Shown: piece by piece, positions 54,501 to 63,426 of the stretch | Numbering within the stretch: the stretch's first letter is position 1 | How the letters are laid out: each line of letters opens with the position of its first letter | DNA from: Bacteroidota bacterium | GTDB taxonomy: Bacteria > Bacteroidota > Bacteroidia > Chitinophagales > Chitinophagaceae | Assembly (NCBI GenBank): GCA_023386555.1 | Contig: JAEWJK010000003.1 | Span: forward strand, 124,001 to 188,000 | Length of the DNA stretch: 64,000 bases | Direction of reading: 5' to 3' | The notes under the pieces: model-generated | Database searches by the model: none | What the model saw: the letters and a program-made list of their open reading frames with translations, nothing else | Told to the model about the DNA's origin: nothing | Position numbers and translations under genes: made by a program

Positions 54501-54861
54501 CAGAAACGCACTTGACAGCATTGGAACCAAAACCAAAAGCAACATCCGCATTACCCCTAAAACAAAGATGGGTATGACGAGCAGCTTTGAACTGATGCAA
54601 ACACTCTTTGTAAACGTAAGCCGTGGTACAGGTGCCACTGTTATTTCCGCAGCCGGCGGTATGCAATATGCCCAGGAAAGAGGTGACTTGCAAAATGGAG
54701 TGTTTACTTACAGTATTATTGATGCGTTCAATAACAGTACAACATTAACAGTATCGCAGTTAAAAAAAATAGTGGGGGAATCGGTAATGAGATTAACAAA
54801 TGGCCTGCAGAAGCCAACGAGCCGTACTGTAAATAATAACTTCGATTGGGTGGTGTGGTAA
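51586..54861 (+). CDS. exported WD40-like repeat protein with C-terminal caspase (C14) domain
   Basis: 1091 residues from ATG at 51586 (signal peptide MNPRCIFTAFLFVLHIPVLAQ; a GTG at 51550 is rejected). Residues ~30-680 form WD40-like repeats (YIEFGKDEKLLLSVTDATIL; SRIISAHSDSTIVIWDAASS), a linker/Ig-like part ~760-830, then a caspase domain: FIGIGINQFADASNNLSWSV, catalytic His in LSYSGHGILS and Cys in VLLDACHSGEVD. Flanked by 35-bp direct repeats. Different family branch from the DUF2911-caspase 23 kb upstream. Probably periplasmic or surface-exposed; function unknown. Confidence 0.87.
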   Translation: MNPRCIFTAFLFVLHIPVLAQEPALVLPQGHSTAPYIEFGKDEKLLLSVTDATILVWDVKYERILYNLSVPSKKILAARFNAAGDRVLLATTDSVCRIYDMHTGEVSSVLRFKNTKFCFANYNADKSRIISAHSDSTIVIWDAASSQVIETFKWHALPTYVVFDDDMQHAVITAETTRFDEVAGMEVPAQLTELIDLKTKHKRNAAGMISFIPALKAILYYDTDELYLENVSDGKKIAAFPRRYVSDYCLSGNKRFLAINDEVSVSVYDLVTGKRLSYHELENTGGVITNYKLYTFTDSNTRLLLSYYNQILSVNWKTGKTVLDGFTQHKPEPRDEDGNLPVAIDESTSGRQKAFSFPSGKIKIFQTADMSRSKTLEGKPFTVTGVLHNNHYNWLFSQTNYKTFNAWNLEAAKMVYSVTDSTFCANIYHFHFCEKGTILNVDACEGLGSRFRVKDGTLLHSESAREACYTDSSFIAGNRYYIPKHDPMMKSEWAVYHYDTGEKILSLTDSTTWVKNAVLSHDGNTAVVVWEDINFHSGINSFPYVDVWNVPSKKNWRINIPDKLVKEVVFSNNSRWFVLITKELNATLVDVQSRQQHYLGQYEYSNFINDSIVALSHQSNIVLYNFQKHSEIARLVTVDNGDYLIVLPGRYYSGNIKDLGKVHYVKNARIISFEQLDVKFNRPDLVLKAFGSKNTALINAYYQAYLKRLKKLEIDPALLETGYSVPDADFTNRTNISYEQQAGRLQLRFKASDSTRSLVKFNAWVNQVPVYGSRGIAIRPGRDFDTTFSIELSAGENRVEAAVTNASGIESYRMPLFVKYQPVAPLKEKNHFIGIGINQFADASNNLSWSVKDIRDLSLKLQQKYPGIIIDTLFDEQVTKENILALKTKLATLNVDDKVILSYSGHGILSKELDYYLSTYSIDFNEPEKNGLSYELFESLVDDIKPRKKLVLLDACHSGEVDKEEIERIEASRNALDSIGTKTKSNIRITPKTKMGMTSSFELMQTLFVNVSRGTGATVISAAGGMQYAQERGDLQNGVFTYSIIDAFNNSTTLTVSQLKKIVGESVMRLTNGLQKPTSRTVNNNFDWVVW

Positions 54862-54907
54862 TTACCCGGGAAGTCGTTTTCCTCAATCACAGACTTCTAC
54901 TGTAACT

Positions 54908-54942
54908 GATTTCGTTTGGTGAGGAACCGACCGATAGAAAAA
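54908..54942. repeat. right 35-bp direct repeat flanking the WD40-caspase gene
   Basis: GATTTCGTTTGGTGAGG followed by AACCGACCGATAGAAAAA. Same orientation as the copy at 51448. Confidence 0.8.
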
Positions 54943-55035
54943 AAGTTTCCCGACAAAACACATGAGCAGGTGCTGGAAGATATCAGGCAATACGGGCCAA
55001 TACGAAAGGATATTGAAGAGGCCTTGAGCAGGTAG
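54910..55035 (+). pseudogene. orphan gene-end fragment (41 codons, no start)
   Basis: Open frame immediately after an in-frame TGA, reading FRLVRNRPIEKKFPDKTHEQ then VLEDIRQYGPIRKDIEEALSR and TAG. Codon pattern looks coding, but there is no ATG and no family I recognise. The 35-bp direct repeat is its beginning, so the left copy is probably a smaller remnant of the same sequence (there it hits a stop after eight codons). Confidence 0.45.
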
Positions 55036-55287
55036 TAATAGTATGATAAGCGGTTCTGACGAGAAGTGAAGCGTTTAACGCAAAGATTTTGGGTGATTGA
55101 TTGTTTTAGATGTTGCCGGGAGATTGGGAAATACGTATGCGAGAACACAAACGCAAAGATCGCAAAGGGATTCTTTGCAGGCAAAGAATTTTGAATACTA
55201 TAGACTTTCATGCGAGACAGGTATTATGCTGACCTGTCCCGCACACTGCAGGAGGGTCTTGAAGCATAGTCTACGGACAAATAACCC

Positions 55288-55896
55288 CTACCTGAACCTC
55301 ACCTTCACAATTTTGATCTCATGCTGATCGATGGCCTCATTCAGGTTACGATCTGCAAAGAATACAAAATACAAGGCGGGAAGCTTTAGATCCGAAAGCG
55401 ATACGTCCTCGTTATCCATAAAGGCGCCGGAGATTTGCCATTCCAGCTCCAGCAGTTCTTTTACGATAGCAACACGGCTCACCCTTCGCTCTGCTTCATC
55501 TTCATAATACAGGTAGTGATGCCCTTCATTGTCTATCATCATTGCATCATACAAGCCACTTGCACCAGTGGCCATTCCGCTGCCTGATGCTAAATAGGGA
55601 ATGTCTTCAATACTTTTTCCCACAACCAGTTTAAGTGTATCAGCAGCATCTTTGAGCACCGCTACCTGCAAAGCATGGTATTTTTCGTTCTTACTATCGT
55701 AGCGTTTGCTATAAAAGGTGATAGAAAAAGGCTGCTTTTTCAATATTATTGAATCGGTAGACTTAGTGATGATTTTAGCACTGTCGTGCTGCCAGAAAGT
55801 AATGGTGGTATAATCTTTCGATTGTGCGGAAACACCGAAGGAAGCTATCAGTAACGAGATAGCAAATGTTAATCTGCAAATATTTGTGTGTGTCAT
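55288..55896 (-). CDS. exported protein of unknown function
   Basis: 202 residues from ATG at 55896 (signal peptide MTHTNICRLTFAISLLIASFGVSAQ; an earlier in-frame start at 55953 overlaps mnmE). Mixed alpha/beta, with IILKKQPFSITFYSKRYDSK, VGKSIEDIPYLASGSGM and LYFVFFADRNLNEAI; no family recognised. It lies 46 bp after mnmE on the same strand. Confidence 0.7.
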   Translation of the reverse strand: MTHTNICRLTFAISLLIASFGVSAQSKDYTTITFWQHDSAKIITKSTDSIILKKQPFSITFYSKRYDSKNEKYHALQVAVLKDAADTLKLVVGKSIEDIPYLASGSGMATGASGLYDAMMIDNEGHHYLYYEDEAERRVSRVAIVKELLELEWQISGAFMDNEDVSLSDLKLPALYFVFFADRNLNEAIDQHEIKIVKVRFR

Positions 55897-55942
55897 AACC
55901 GAGCAAATATGAGGGAAAAAAATGTAGCTTCCGGGGCTGCTA

Positions 55943-57322
55943 TCATTTTCCAATACAGAACTTACTAAATATAAAATCTAATTGATCATCATTAGTTATT
56001 TCACCTGTTATCTCTCCGAGGTAATGCAGGCACTGCCTTATGTCGATTGCAAGTAAATCACCTGGAATGGAATGTTCCATACCGTTTCTTACTTCTGCCA
56101 GGGTGGTATGTAATTTTTGCAGTGCTTCAAAATGACGGGCATTGGTTACGATGGTATCTTCTGTATTGATCTCCCCACTTACAGCTCTTTGCAAAAGTTT
56201 GTTTGTGAGCTCATCAATACCATACCCTTTTTTTGCAGAGATAAATAATACATCAATGCCGCTGAATTTATTTCTTAATGTTTCTGCTTCCTGTTCATCT
56301 GCTTTGTTACCGATGAGTAAATGATTTACCGCACCAAGTTCAGTAACGATCTGCTGCAACTGCTCTTTGCTTGTTTCACTCACATCAAAGATGTACAACA
56401 CAATATCTGCCGACTGCATTTTTTCCAGGCTTCTTTCTACACCAATACTTTCGATAATATCGGTGGTATGTTGTCTTATACCTGCAGTATCTATCAGCCT
56501 GAATAAAACACCATTAATGTTCAGTACTTCTTCAATAGTATCTCTTGTTGTACCTGCAATATCACTTACAATAGCTCTATTCTCGTTCAATAAAGTGTTG
56601 AGTAAAGTAGATTTTCCTGCATTAGGTTTACCAATGATAGCTGCCTGCACACCATTTTTAATAACATTACCCAGCTTGAATGACCGGAGTAGTTTTGCGA
56701 TAACTATTTCCAATTCTTCAATCAGTTGTTTCAACTGTGTTCTGTCTGCAAACTCCACATCTTCCTGCGAAAAATCGAGTTCCAGTTCTATTAAGGCTGA
56801 AAATTTTATCAATTGTTCTCTAAGATCTTTCAACTCATCAGAAAATCCGCCACGAATATTTTGCAAAGCTGTTTTTCTACTGGCTTCTGTATTACTTGCA
56901 ATCAGATCAGCTACAGCTTCTGCCTGTGTAAGATCCATCTTACCATTCAGGAAAGCCCTCAAAGTATATTCACCGGGCTTTGCTAATCTTGCACCTTTGG
57001 TAATGATGGCTTGTATGATCTTTTCCTGAACAAATGGCGAACCATGACAACTGATCTCTACCACATCTTCACCAGTATATGAACGTGGCCCTTTGAAGAG
57101 TGAAACAACCACTTCATCCAGTACTTCATTATTATCTTTCAATAATCCAACATGAATGGTATGAGACGCTTGCTTTAAAAGATCTTTTGAAGGAAAAAGA
57201 TCTGATACAATATTGAATGCCTGCTTACCGCTTACCCTGATAACTGCTATTGCTGCAATTCCTTGTGCTGTAGCCAAAGCAACGATTGTATCATCCCACC
57301 CTACCAGTTTTGCCATAAGCAA
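55943..57322 (-). CDS. mnmE: tRNA modification GTPase MnmE
   Basis: 459 residues (a second ATG at 57316). N-terminal folate-binding domain (DTIVALATAQGIAAIAVIRV; SYTGEDVVEISCHGSPFV), helical domain, inserted Ras-like G domain with IIGKPNAGKSTLLN, DIAGTTRDTIEE, RLIDTAGIRQ and LIGNKADEQ, and the C-terminal FCIGK motif, where the Cys is catalytically important. With MnmG it builds the 5-carboxymethylaminomethyl group on U34 of certain tRNAs. Normal length. Confidence 0.97.
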   Translation of the reverse strand: MLMAKLVGWDDTIVALATAQGIAAIAVIRVSGKQAFNIVSDLFPSKDLLKQASHTIHVGLLKDNNEVLDEVVVSLFKGPRSYTGEDVVEISCHGSPFVQEKIIQAIITKGARLAKPGEYTLRAFLNGKMDLTQAEAVADLIASNTEASRKTALQNIRGGFSDELKDLREQLIKFSALIELELDFSQEDVEFADRTQLKQLIEELEIVIAKLLRSFKLGNVIKNGVQAAIIGKPNAGKSTLLNTLLNENRAIVSDIAGTTRDTIEEVLNINGVLFRLIDTAGIRQHTTDIIESIGVERSLEKMQSADIVLYIFDVSETSKEQLQQIVTELGAVNHLLIGNKADEQEAETLRNKFSGIDVLFISAKKGYGIDELTNKLLQRAVSGEINTEDTIVTNARHFEALQKLHTTLAEVRNGMEHSIPGDLLAIDIRQCLHYLGEITGEITNDDQLDFIFSKFCIGK

Positions 57323-57350
57323 AAATAGCTTTATGCAGAGTTGTATGCAT

Positions 57351-57380
57351 AAAAAAATCCTCCTGTAAGCAGGAGGATTT
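57351..57380 (-). terminator. intrinsic terminator for the exbB-exbD-exbD-tonB operon
   Basis: AAATCCTCCTG (57355-57365) pairs with CAGGAGGATTT (57370-57380); on the minus strand it is followed by seven T. Lies just after the tonB stop at 57398. Confidence 0.88.
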
Positions 57381-57397
57381 AATTCTATTTACTAAGA

Positions 57398-58237
57398 TTA
57401 CTCTTCAGTATAAACGAAAGTGATACTCTGTCTTTGACGATAGATTACACTACGTCCGTTTTGCTGAGCTGGAGTCCATTTACCGCCTTTTTTGATAACC
57501 CTTACGGCTTCTTCTGCTGTACCGTATCCTGGATTATTTTCGGCTTTTACTTCAGTGATGTTACCATCTTTATCTACCCTGAAAGACACTATTACTGAAT
57601 ATCTTCCTGGAGGGCCACCATTCTCTTCTACTACACGATCGTTCAGGTTTCTTTCCAGGTACCTTCTCCATGCAGAGAGACCACCAGGGAAAGTTGCTTC
57701 AATCTGAACAGAAGTAAATTCCTTATCGTAATCTTCTACAATTTGTTTTGGCGCTTCAACCACCCCTGTACCCTTGTCTTCTACTGGTGGTGCTACGATT
57801 CCCTGGTCTTTTAAACCTTCCTGGTTAATTGTACCAATTTTAGTTTCTTCCAGTTCTATCACTTCTTTGATCTCCTCTTTTTCATCCACCTTGGCATCTT
57901 CTACGATCTTTGGAGGGGTGAATTTAGTGATCTCCACTTTTGGTGGTTCTTCTTTTGGAGGAGGTGGTGGAGGTGGTGGTTCCGGAATTTCTTCCTGTTG
58001 CTGCTGTACATTTTCAAGCTGTACATCCTGTACGAGAAGTTCCGAATCATCGCTGCTTTTCATGTTTGCAACGAAAGAACCGATCATGAACAGAAGGCAT
58101 ACAAGCAAAGTAGCAACGATAGCTATAATAAGCCTGTTTTTGTAAGTTTTGCGAAGCTCGTAAGCTCCGTAATCCTTGTTCCTTCCTTCGAAGATGATAT
58201 CGAGGATATCAGCGGATAAGATTTTGTTTGTTTCCAT
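57398..58237 (-). CDS. tonB: TonB-family energy transducer
   Basis: 279 residues. N-terminal cytoplasmic stretch (LDIIFEGRNKDYGAYELRK), TM helix ~33-55 (IAIVATLLVCLLFMIGSFVA), periplasmic Pro-rich rod (EIPEPPPPPPPPKEEPPK, then Lys/Glu-rich), and a C-terminal TonB fold ~175-279 (GGLSAWRRYLERNLNDRVVE; YSVIVSFRVDKDGNITEVKA; AVRVIKKGGKWTPAQQNGRS). Drives TonB-dependent outer-membrane transport with the ExbB/ExbD proteins of the same operon. Confidence 0.93.
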   Translation of the reverse strand: METNKILSADILDIIFEGRNKDYGAYELRKTYKNRLIIAIVATLLVCLLFMIGSFVANMKSSDDSELLVQDVQLENVQQQQEEIPEPPPPPPPPKEEPPKVEITKFTPPKIVEDAKVDEKEEIKEVIELEETKIGTINQEGLKDQGIVAPPVEDKGTGVVEAPKQIVEDYDKEFTSVQIEATFPGGLSAWRRYLERNLNDRVVEENGGPPGRYSVIVSFRVDKDGNITEVKAENNPGYGTAEEAVRVIKKGGKWTPAQQNGRSVIYRQRQSITFVYTEE

Positions 58238-58296
58238 ACTACTAAGCTTTTATATAAGATTCAGAAGCTTTTAAAATTCCACAAATCCTGAAAAAA

Positions 58297-58917
58297 TTAA
58301 TTTGGATTTGCTGCCTCTGTTGCTTTGATCAATTGAGTTTCGCCTTCACTGATATCAACTAATGCATAACGCTTTACTACATTGATCGTCATTTCGTCGA
58401 GAATATCCACTACATTTTTATAAGTTGATTCTTCTCCTGGTTTAATAACAACAACAAGATCTTTATCTCTGCAAGAGGTTTGATCGTTATTATTCTTAGC
58501 CCATATTTCCTGACAACCTTGTGTATGAACGTGACGTGCTACTACATCTTTTTTCTTATTGATGATTACATCACGAATACTGTTTTCACCGCTGAAACTT
58601 GAACTCATCCAGTTAGAGCCATCTGGTTTTAACTGGCCTTCATAATAGAATACATGATTATTACTTCCCAGCAGAATAGTCAGGGCACCAGATTCTTTGG
58701 CCTGGTTCTGCTCTTCGGGATTTTCAGTATCCTTAGGCAAGTTCAATTTCATTGCTGTGGGCTGGCTCATCGTTGTTGTAAAAATGAAGAACGTAATGAG
58801 CAGGAAGCCCAGGTCTACCATGGGTGTAAGATCAACACGGGTAGAAAGCTTTTTGCTTTTCTTGACCCCCGGTCCTTTCTTATGACCACCACCTGATGAG
58901 ACATCCATTTCTGCCAT
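58297..58917 (-). CDS. exbD: ExbD/TolR-family protein (second copy)
   Basis: 206 residues. TM helix near residues 29-48 (DLTPMVDLGFLLITFFIFTT) with the conserved Asp at its start. The periplasmic part has an insert with two Cys (HTQGCQEIW and TSCRDKD) and ends LVDISEGETQLIKA. Second of two tandem exbD-type genes; such paralogous pairs are typical of Bacteroidota Exb operons. Confidence 0.92.
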   Translation of the reverse strand: MAEMDVSSGGGHKKGPGVKKSKKLSTRVDLTPMVDLGFLLITFFIFTTTMSQPTAMKLNLPKDTENPEEQNQAKESGALTILLGSNNHVFYYEGQLKPDGSNWMSSSFSGENSIRDVIINKKKDVVARHVHTQGCQEIWAKNNNDQTSCRDKDLVVVIKPGEESTYKNVVDILDEMTINVVKRYALVDISEGETQLIKATEAANPN

Positions 58918-58945
58918 ATCAGAATATTTTTTTTGTTATAAATTT

Positions 58946-59587
58946 TTATTCTCTAGCGCCTGTTGTGTATAACTCGGTTCCTACCGGAACATTCTCCGGA
59001 TTGGTTACCATCTGAAACTTCAGCAACTCGTTTCTTTTGAAGGAAGCGATCACATTCTTCAGTGTTGGGTATTTAGAGTTCAAATCACCTTTCAACAACA
59101 GATTCATTTTTGCACCCTCATAAGCTTTGGTGATAGCACTCATCCAATCGAGCATTTCGTTATTGGCGGTATCTTTTGCAGGAATACCTTCCAACCCATC
59201 TGCTAAATATTTATCTGCAGGCAATTGTGCTGCAGCCTTAAGCTGCCCGATAGGAGTTCCAAAAAAAGGCAAAGCGGCTGTTTTTGCAATTTCTGCTTCA
59301 GTTAGTCCAAGTTTTCTGCGTTCATTTAACTGTTCGATGGTTTCCTTTTTTCTTTCAATGTCATCCATTGTCAGATAAACCTTTCCGTCTTTAGTTATAG
59401 ATACCAGCACTACATCTTTCTCAGGTGCAGGCTTTGATGAAACAGAACCTGGAGTAGTAACATTAACTGCTTCGGTTGGTTTGAACTCAGTTGCCAGAAT
59501 GAAGAAAGTTAACAACAGGAAAGCAACATCACACATCGCCGTCATGTCGATATTAGTGCTCTTTCTTGGTAATTTAGGCCTGGCCAT
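58946..59587 (-). CDS. exbD: ExbD/TolR-family protein (first copy)
   Basis: 213 residues. TM helix near 14-32 (DMTAMCDVAFLLLTFFILAT) with the proton-relay Asp. The long periplasmic part includes AEIAKTAALPFFGTPIGQ, KMNLLLKGDLNSKYPTLKNV and VPVGTELYTTGAR. Lies 28 bp upstream of the second exbD and 74 bp after exbB. Confidence 0.92.
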   Translation of the reverse strand: MARPKLPRKSTNIDMTAMCDVAFLLLTFFILATEFKPTEAVNVTTPGSVSSKPAPEKDVVLVSITKDGKVYLTMDDIERKKETIEQLNERRKLGLTEAEIAKTAALPFFGTPIGQLKAAAQLPADKYLADGLEGIPAKDTANNEMLDWMSAITKAYEGAKMNLLLKGDLNSKYPTLKNVIASFKRNELLKFQMVTNPENVPVGTELYTTGARE

Positions 59588-59661
59588 TCTTTAAGTTTTT
59601 ATTGTTCGGATAATGAGATTCATGGTTTCTTTCTTTCCACAGTGTTTTAGATGCTTTTAAC

Positions 59662-60522
59662 TTATTTGTAGTTAGCAGCAAAACTTTGTGTTAACGTAAA
59701 ACCAGACTCATCTATACCGTAAGTGATGCCATCTATCCTGGTAGTGAAGATGTTATAGAAAATGATAGCTAACGCCGATGTACCGATACCCAAAGCTGTG
59801 TTATAAAGGGCTTCAGAAATACCTACGGAAAGTGCCTGTGTAGCATCTGCATTATCACCTTGTCCGAGAGCAGAGAATGCTGTGATCATACCTAATACCG
59901 TTCCGAAAAGACCAAGAAGGGTTGCTACTGATGCAATGGTAGAAAGGAACACAAGGTTCTTCTCAAGCATTGGTAACTCAAGAGCAGTAGCTTCTTCAAC
60001 TTCTTTCTGAATGTTTAATACTTTCTGATCTGTAGCAAGTTCATTATTACTGATCATTTCTTTATACTTACGTAAACCTGCTTTCATTACATTACCTACA
60101 GATCCTTTTTGCCTGTCGCACTCAGCAATTGCCTTATCAACATCTTTGTTAGCAAGGTTAAATTGTACTTTACGAATAAATTCTGCAATATTTCCTTTAC
60201 CGGTAGCTTTACTGATTGTTAACAATCTTTCGATAGCAAATACGATAACGATAAGGAAGTTAGCAATAAGAATAGGTACAACGATACCACCTTCATACAT
60301 TCTTACCAATCCACTTTTAGGACCTTCATGGTGAGGCCAGAAACCACCTGAAGGATCTGGATTAGTAAAATTGCCTGGATTACCTAAAATAAAACGCCAT
60401 ATGATATATCCAAGTACAATGCAAAGTACCGGAGCTATCCAGGCGATAGCATTGCTGGATTTCTTAGGTTGTACGGATGTAGTGCTTCTTGCTACAGTTG
60501 CAGTTGGTCTTGTTTCAGCCAT
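59662..60522 (-). CDS. exbB: ExbB/TolQ/MotA-family proton channel
   Basis: 286 residues. TM helices at ~28-46 (WIAPVLCIVLGYIIWRFIL), ~82-100 (PILIANFLIVIVFAIERLL), ~190-215 (FLSTIASVATLLGLFGTVLG) and ~240-262 (ALYNTALGIGTSALAIIFYN). Conserved MotA/ExbB motif ATLLGLFGTVLGMITAF. Forms the proton channel with ExbD that powers TonB. First gene of the operon. Confidence 0.95.
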   Translation of the reverse strand: MAETRPTATVARSTTSVQPKKSSNAIAWIAPVLCIVLGYIIWRFILGNPGNFTNPDPSGGFWPHHEGPKSGLVRMYEGGIVVPILIANFLIVIVFAIERLLTISKATGKGNIAEFIRKVQFNLANKDVDKAIAECDRQKGSVGNVMKAGLRKYKEMISNNELATDQKVLNIQKEVEEATALELPMLEKNLVFLSTIASVATLLGLFGTVLGMITAFSALGQGDNADATQALSVGISEALYNTALGIGTSALAIIFYNIFTTRIDGITYGIDESGFTLTQSFAANYK

Positions 60523-60803
60523 GACTCAGTTGATTTTTTTGTTGTTTAGAAATCAGTTAGAAATTTTTTTCGTTCGCAATTCTACACAAAAATGCAGTTA
60601 AATGCGAAAGTTTTTTAATGGCACACAAATTATGTATTTATTGTTCTTCAACAATGACCTTCTCTAATTTTCAATGTTATTCTTTTTCGAAGCAAGTTCC
60701 ATCTGCTGTTCAACAAAATCTACTTTCTACATCCATAAATCATTTTTACCAGTAATAAAACAAATGCTTTAGTATTTTCACGCCCTAATAAATTTTACGC
60801 TAC

Positions 60804-63365
60804 ATGAAAAAATTCGTTCTCTTATTGGTAATGGGGGCAAGTCTTTCTGCTATAGGTCAGAGGCCGACCACTCCTACTACACCAACTACTCCAGGAACAG
60901 GTACTACCCCAACCGGAACAACCGCAGGTCGTACTAATACTGGCCCGAAGCCGTATAAGGATGTTATTACCGACAAGGCTATAACTACAAAAGGCCTTTT
61001 TACGGTACACAAAGTAGATGATAAGTATTATTTCGAGATCCCTGATTCGATAATGTACAGAGAGATTATGGCGGTAACACGTTTTGTAAAAGTACCTGCT
61101 AACAGTGGTGTTGGCCGTGCTACCTATGGAGGAGAACTAACCAACCGTCAAACGCTTTCATTTGAGAAAGGACCCAGCAATAATGTGTTTATGAGAGTGA
61201 TTACTTTGATCAATGTTGCTGATTCTACCAATCAAATTTCGCAGGCTGTTTCTAATTCAAACCTTAATCCTATTGCAGCAGCTTTTCCTATCGCAGCTAT
61301 CGGAAAGGATTCTACCAGTGTAGTTATTGATGTTACAGATTTCTTTAAAGGAGATAACCAGGTGGTGAGTTTAAATCCTGCCGGAAAAAGATCTTTCAAC
61401 CTGGCAGGTATTGCTTCTGACAGATCATTTATCCAATACATCAACACCTTCCCTATTAATACTGAAGTAAGAACAGTAAAAACTTTCACTTCCATGCCAT
61501 CTGCCGGACCTTCCTTGCCTGGCACTTCAAGTGTTCCGGCTGCAAATGCTGCAGGTGCGGTTACATTTGAACTGAATACTTCAATGATACTGCTTCCAAG
61601 AACACCAATGGCAAAGAGACATTGGGACAGAAGAGTTGGATATTTCCCAGATCGATTTGTTTCTTACAGTGATGATCAGCAAAAAGTTGATGAAGAAACT
61701 TTTGCTGTACGCTGGAGGCTTGAACCAAAAGATGAGGATATTGAAAGGTGGAAGCGTGGAGAATTAGTAGAGCCTAAGAAGCAAATCGTTTATTATATCG
61801 ATCCTGCTACTCCAAAAAAATGGGTTCCTTATTTAATACAGGGAATTAATGACTGGCAGGTTGCTTTTGAAGCTGCCGGTTTTAAGAATGCCATCGTTGG
61901 TAAAGAATGGCCTAACGATCCGAATATGAGCACTGAAGATGCAAGATTTTCTGTGTTGAGATATTTTGCTTCTGATGTTACGAACGCTTACGGCCCTAAT
62001 GTACATGACCCTCGTAGTGGTGAGATACTGGAAAGCCATATTGGCTGGTACCATAACGTAATGAAGTTATTGCAGAACTGGTATTTTATACAGGCTGCTG
62101 CAGTTAATCCGAGAGCAAGAAGTATGAAGTTTGATGATGACCTGATGGGAGAACTTATCCGTTTTGTATCATCTCATGAAGTAGGTCATACCATCGGTCT
62201 TTTACATAACATGGGAAGCAGTAGCAGAACACCTGTTGACAGCTTACGAAATAAAAGATGGGTGGAAGAGCATGGACATACTGCTTCTATTATGGATTAT
62301 GCCCGTTTTAACTATGTAGCACAGCCTGAAGATAACATTAACGAGAAAGGATTGTTCCCTAAGATCGGTGAATATGACATCTGGGCAATCAAATGGGGTT
62401 ACGGATACATTCCTGGTAATACAGATGAAGAAAGAAAGAAGAACAGTGATAAGATGATCAGGGAAACCATTGCCAAAAATCCAAGAACATGGTTTGGCAC
62501 TTATGAATTGGGCAATGATAATGACCCTCGCAGCCAGCGTGAAGATTTGAGTGATAACTCAGTTAAAGCAAGTGAATACGGCATCAAAAACCTTCAACGC
62601 ATTTTAACCAACCTGGAAAAATGGACTGTACAACCAAACGAGATCAATGAAAGCCTGAGTGAAATGTATGGACAGTTAGTTGGTCAGTTCAATCGTTATA
62701 TGGGTCATGTTACAACTAATGTTGGTGGTGTGTATGAAACATTCAGAACTGCTGAAGAAGGTGGTGCTATTTATGAAGTTGTTTCGAAAAGCAAACAAAA
62801 AGAAGCTGTAAACTTTCTTCATAACCAGTTATTCGAAACACCAAAATGGCTGATCAATAAAGATATCTGGAATAGAATCAGCAATCCTGGTGAAGGGTCT
62901 GATCCTGTTTCAAATGCTATGACTAATGGATTGAACAGTTTATTAAGCAATGACAGGTTAAATCGTTTACAGGTAAATGTTGAACGTTTTGGAACTGCCA
63001 ATGCGTACAGTGCAATTGAATTATTGAATGATGTACAAACAGGAATTTTCAGCGAATTGAGAAGCAAAAAAGCGATTGATATGTATCGTCGTGGATTGCA
63101 GAAGACTTTTGTTGAAAGGATGAATACAATACTAAATGGTACAGCCGCTCCTTCAGCAACACTAGGTGCTGGTTCTGTAATTTCCTTTGGTCCTGCTTCA
63201 ATGAATGTAAGCAGAACAGATCTTCCTGCTATTGCAAGAGCACAATTGTTGAAGTTGAAAGCACAGGTAGCTGCTGCCATTCCAACTACAACTGATGCTA
63301 TGAGCAAGATCCATTTACAGGACTTGCAGGAAAGGATCAACAGGGCTTTAGATCCTAATAAATAA
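60804..63365 (+). CDS. zinc-dependent metalloprotease (DUF5117/DUF4953 type)
   Basis: 853 residues. Signal peptide MKKFVLLLVMGASLSAIGQ, then a Thr/Pro-rich linker (TTPTTPTTPGTGTTPTGTTA). Large N-terminal DUF5117-like domain, then a metzincin-like catalytic region with SSHEVGHTIGLLHNM (HExxHxxGxxH; three zinc His and catalytic Glu) at about residues 456-470, followed by SIMDYARFNYVAQP. The C-terminal half is helical. Exported protease, substrate unknown. Divergent from exbB. Confidence 0.93.
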   Translation: MKKFVLLLVMGASLSAIGQRPTTPTTPTTPGTGTTPTGTTAGRTNTGPKPYKDVITDKAITTKGLFTVHKVDDKYYFEIPDSIMYREIMAVTRFVKVPANSGVGRATYGGELTNRQTLSFEKGPSNNVFMRVITLINVADSTNQISQAVSNSNLNPIAAAFPIAAIGKDSTSVVIDVTDFFKGDNQVVSLNPAGKRSFNLAGIASDRSFIQYINTFPINTEVRTVKTFTSMPSAGPSLPGTSSVPAANAAGAVTFELNTSMILLPRTPMAKRHWDRRVGYFPDRFVSYSDDQQKVDEETFAVRWRLEPKDEDIERWKRGELVEPKKQIVYYIDPATPKKWVPYLIQGINDWQVAFEAAGFKNAIVGKEWPNDPNMSTEDARFSVLRYFASDVTNAYGPNVHDPRSGEILESHIGWYHNVMKLLQNWYFIQAAAVNPRARSMKFDDDLMGELIRFVSSHEVGHTIGLLHNMGSSSRTPVDSLRNKRWVEEHGHTASIMDYARFNYVAQPEDNINEKGLFPKIGEYDIWAIKWGYGYIPGNTDEERKKNSDKMIRETIAKNPRTWFGTYELGNDNDPRSQREDLSDNSVKASEYGIKNLQRILTNLEKWTVQPNEINESLSEMYGQLVGQFNRYMGHVTTNVGGVYETFRTAEEGGAIYEVVSKSKQKEAVNFLHNQLFETPKWLINKDIWNRISNPGEGSDPVSNAMTNGLNSLLSNDRLNRLQVNVERFGTANAYSAIELLNDVQTGIFSELRSKKAIDMYRRGLQKTFVERMNTILNGTAAPSATLGAGSVISFGPASMNVSRTDLPAIARAQLLKLKAQVAAAIPTTTDAMSKIHLQDLQERINRALDPNK

Positions 63366-63384
63366 TTTTTTATCTATAGCTTTC

Positions 63385-63416
63385 AAAAGTCCTGCAGAAT
63401 TTGCAGGACTTTTTTA
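63385..63416 (+). terminator. intrinsic terminator of the metalloprotease gene
   Basis: AAAGTCCTGCA (63386-63396) pairs with TGCAGGACTTT (63402-63412), loop GAATT, then a T-rich run. 20 bp after the stop codon. Confidence 0.88.
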
Positions 63417-63426
63417 TTTTCAAGAG

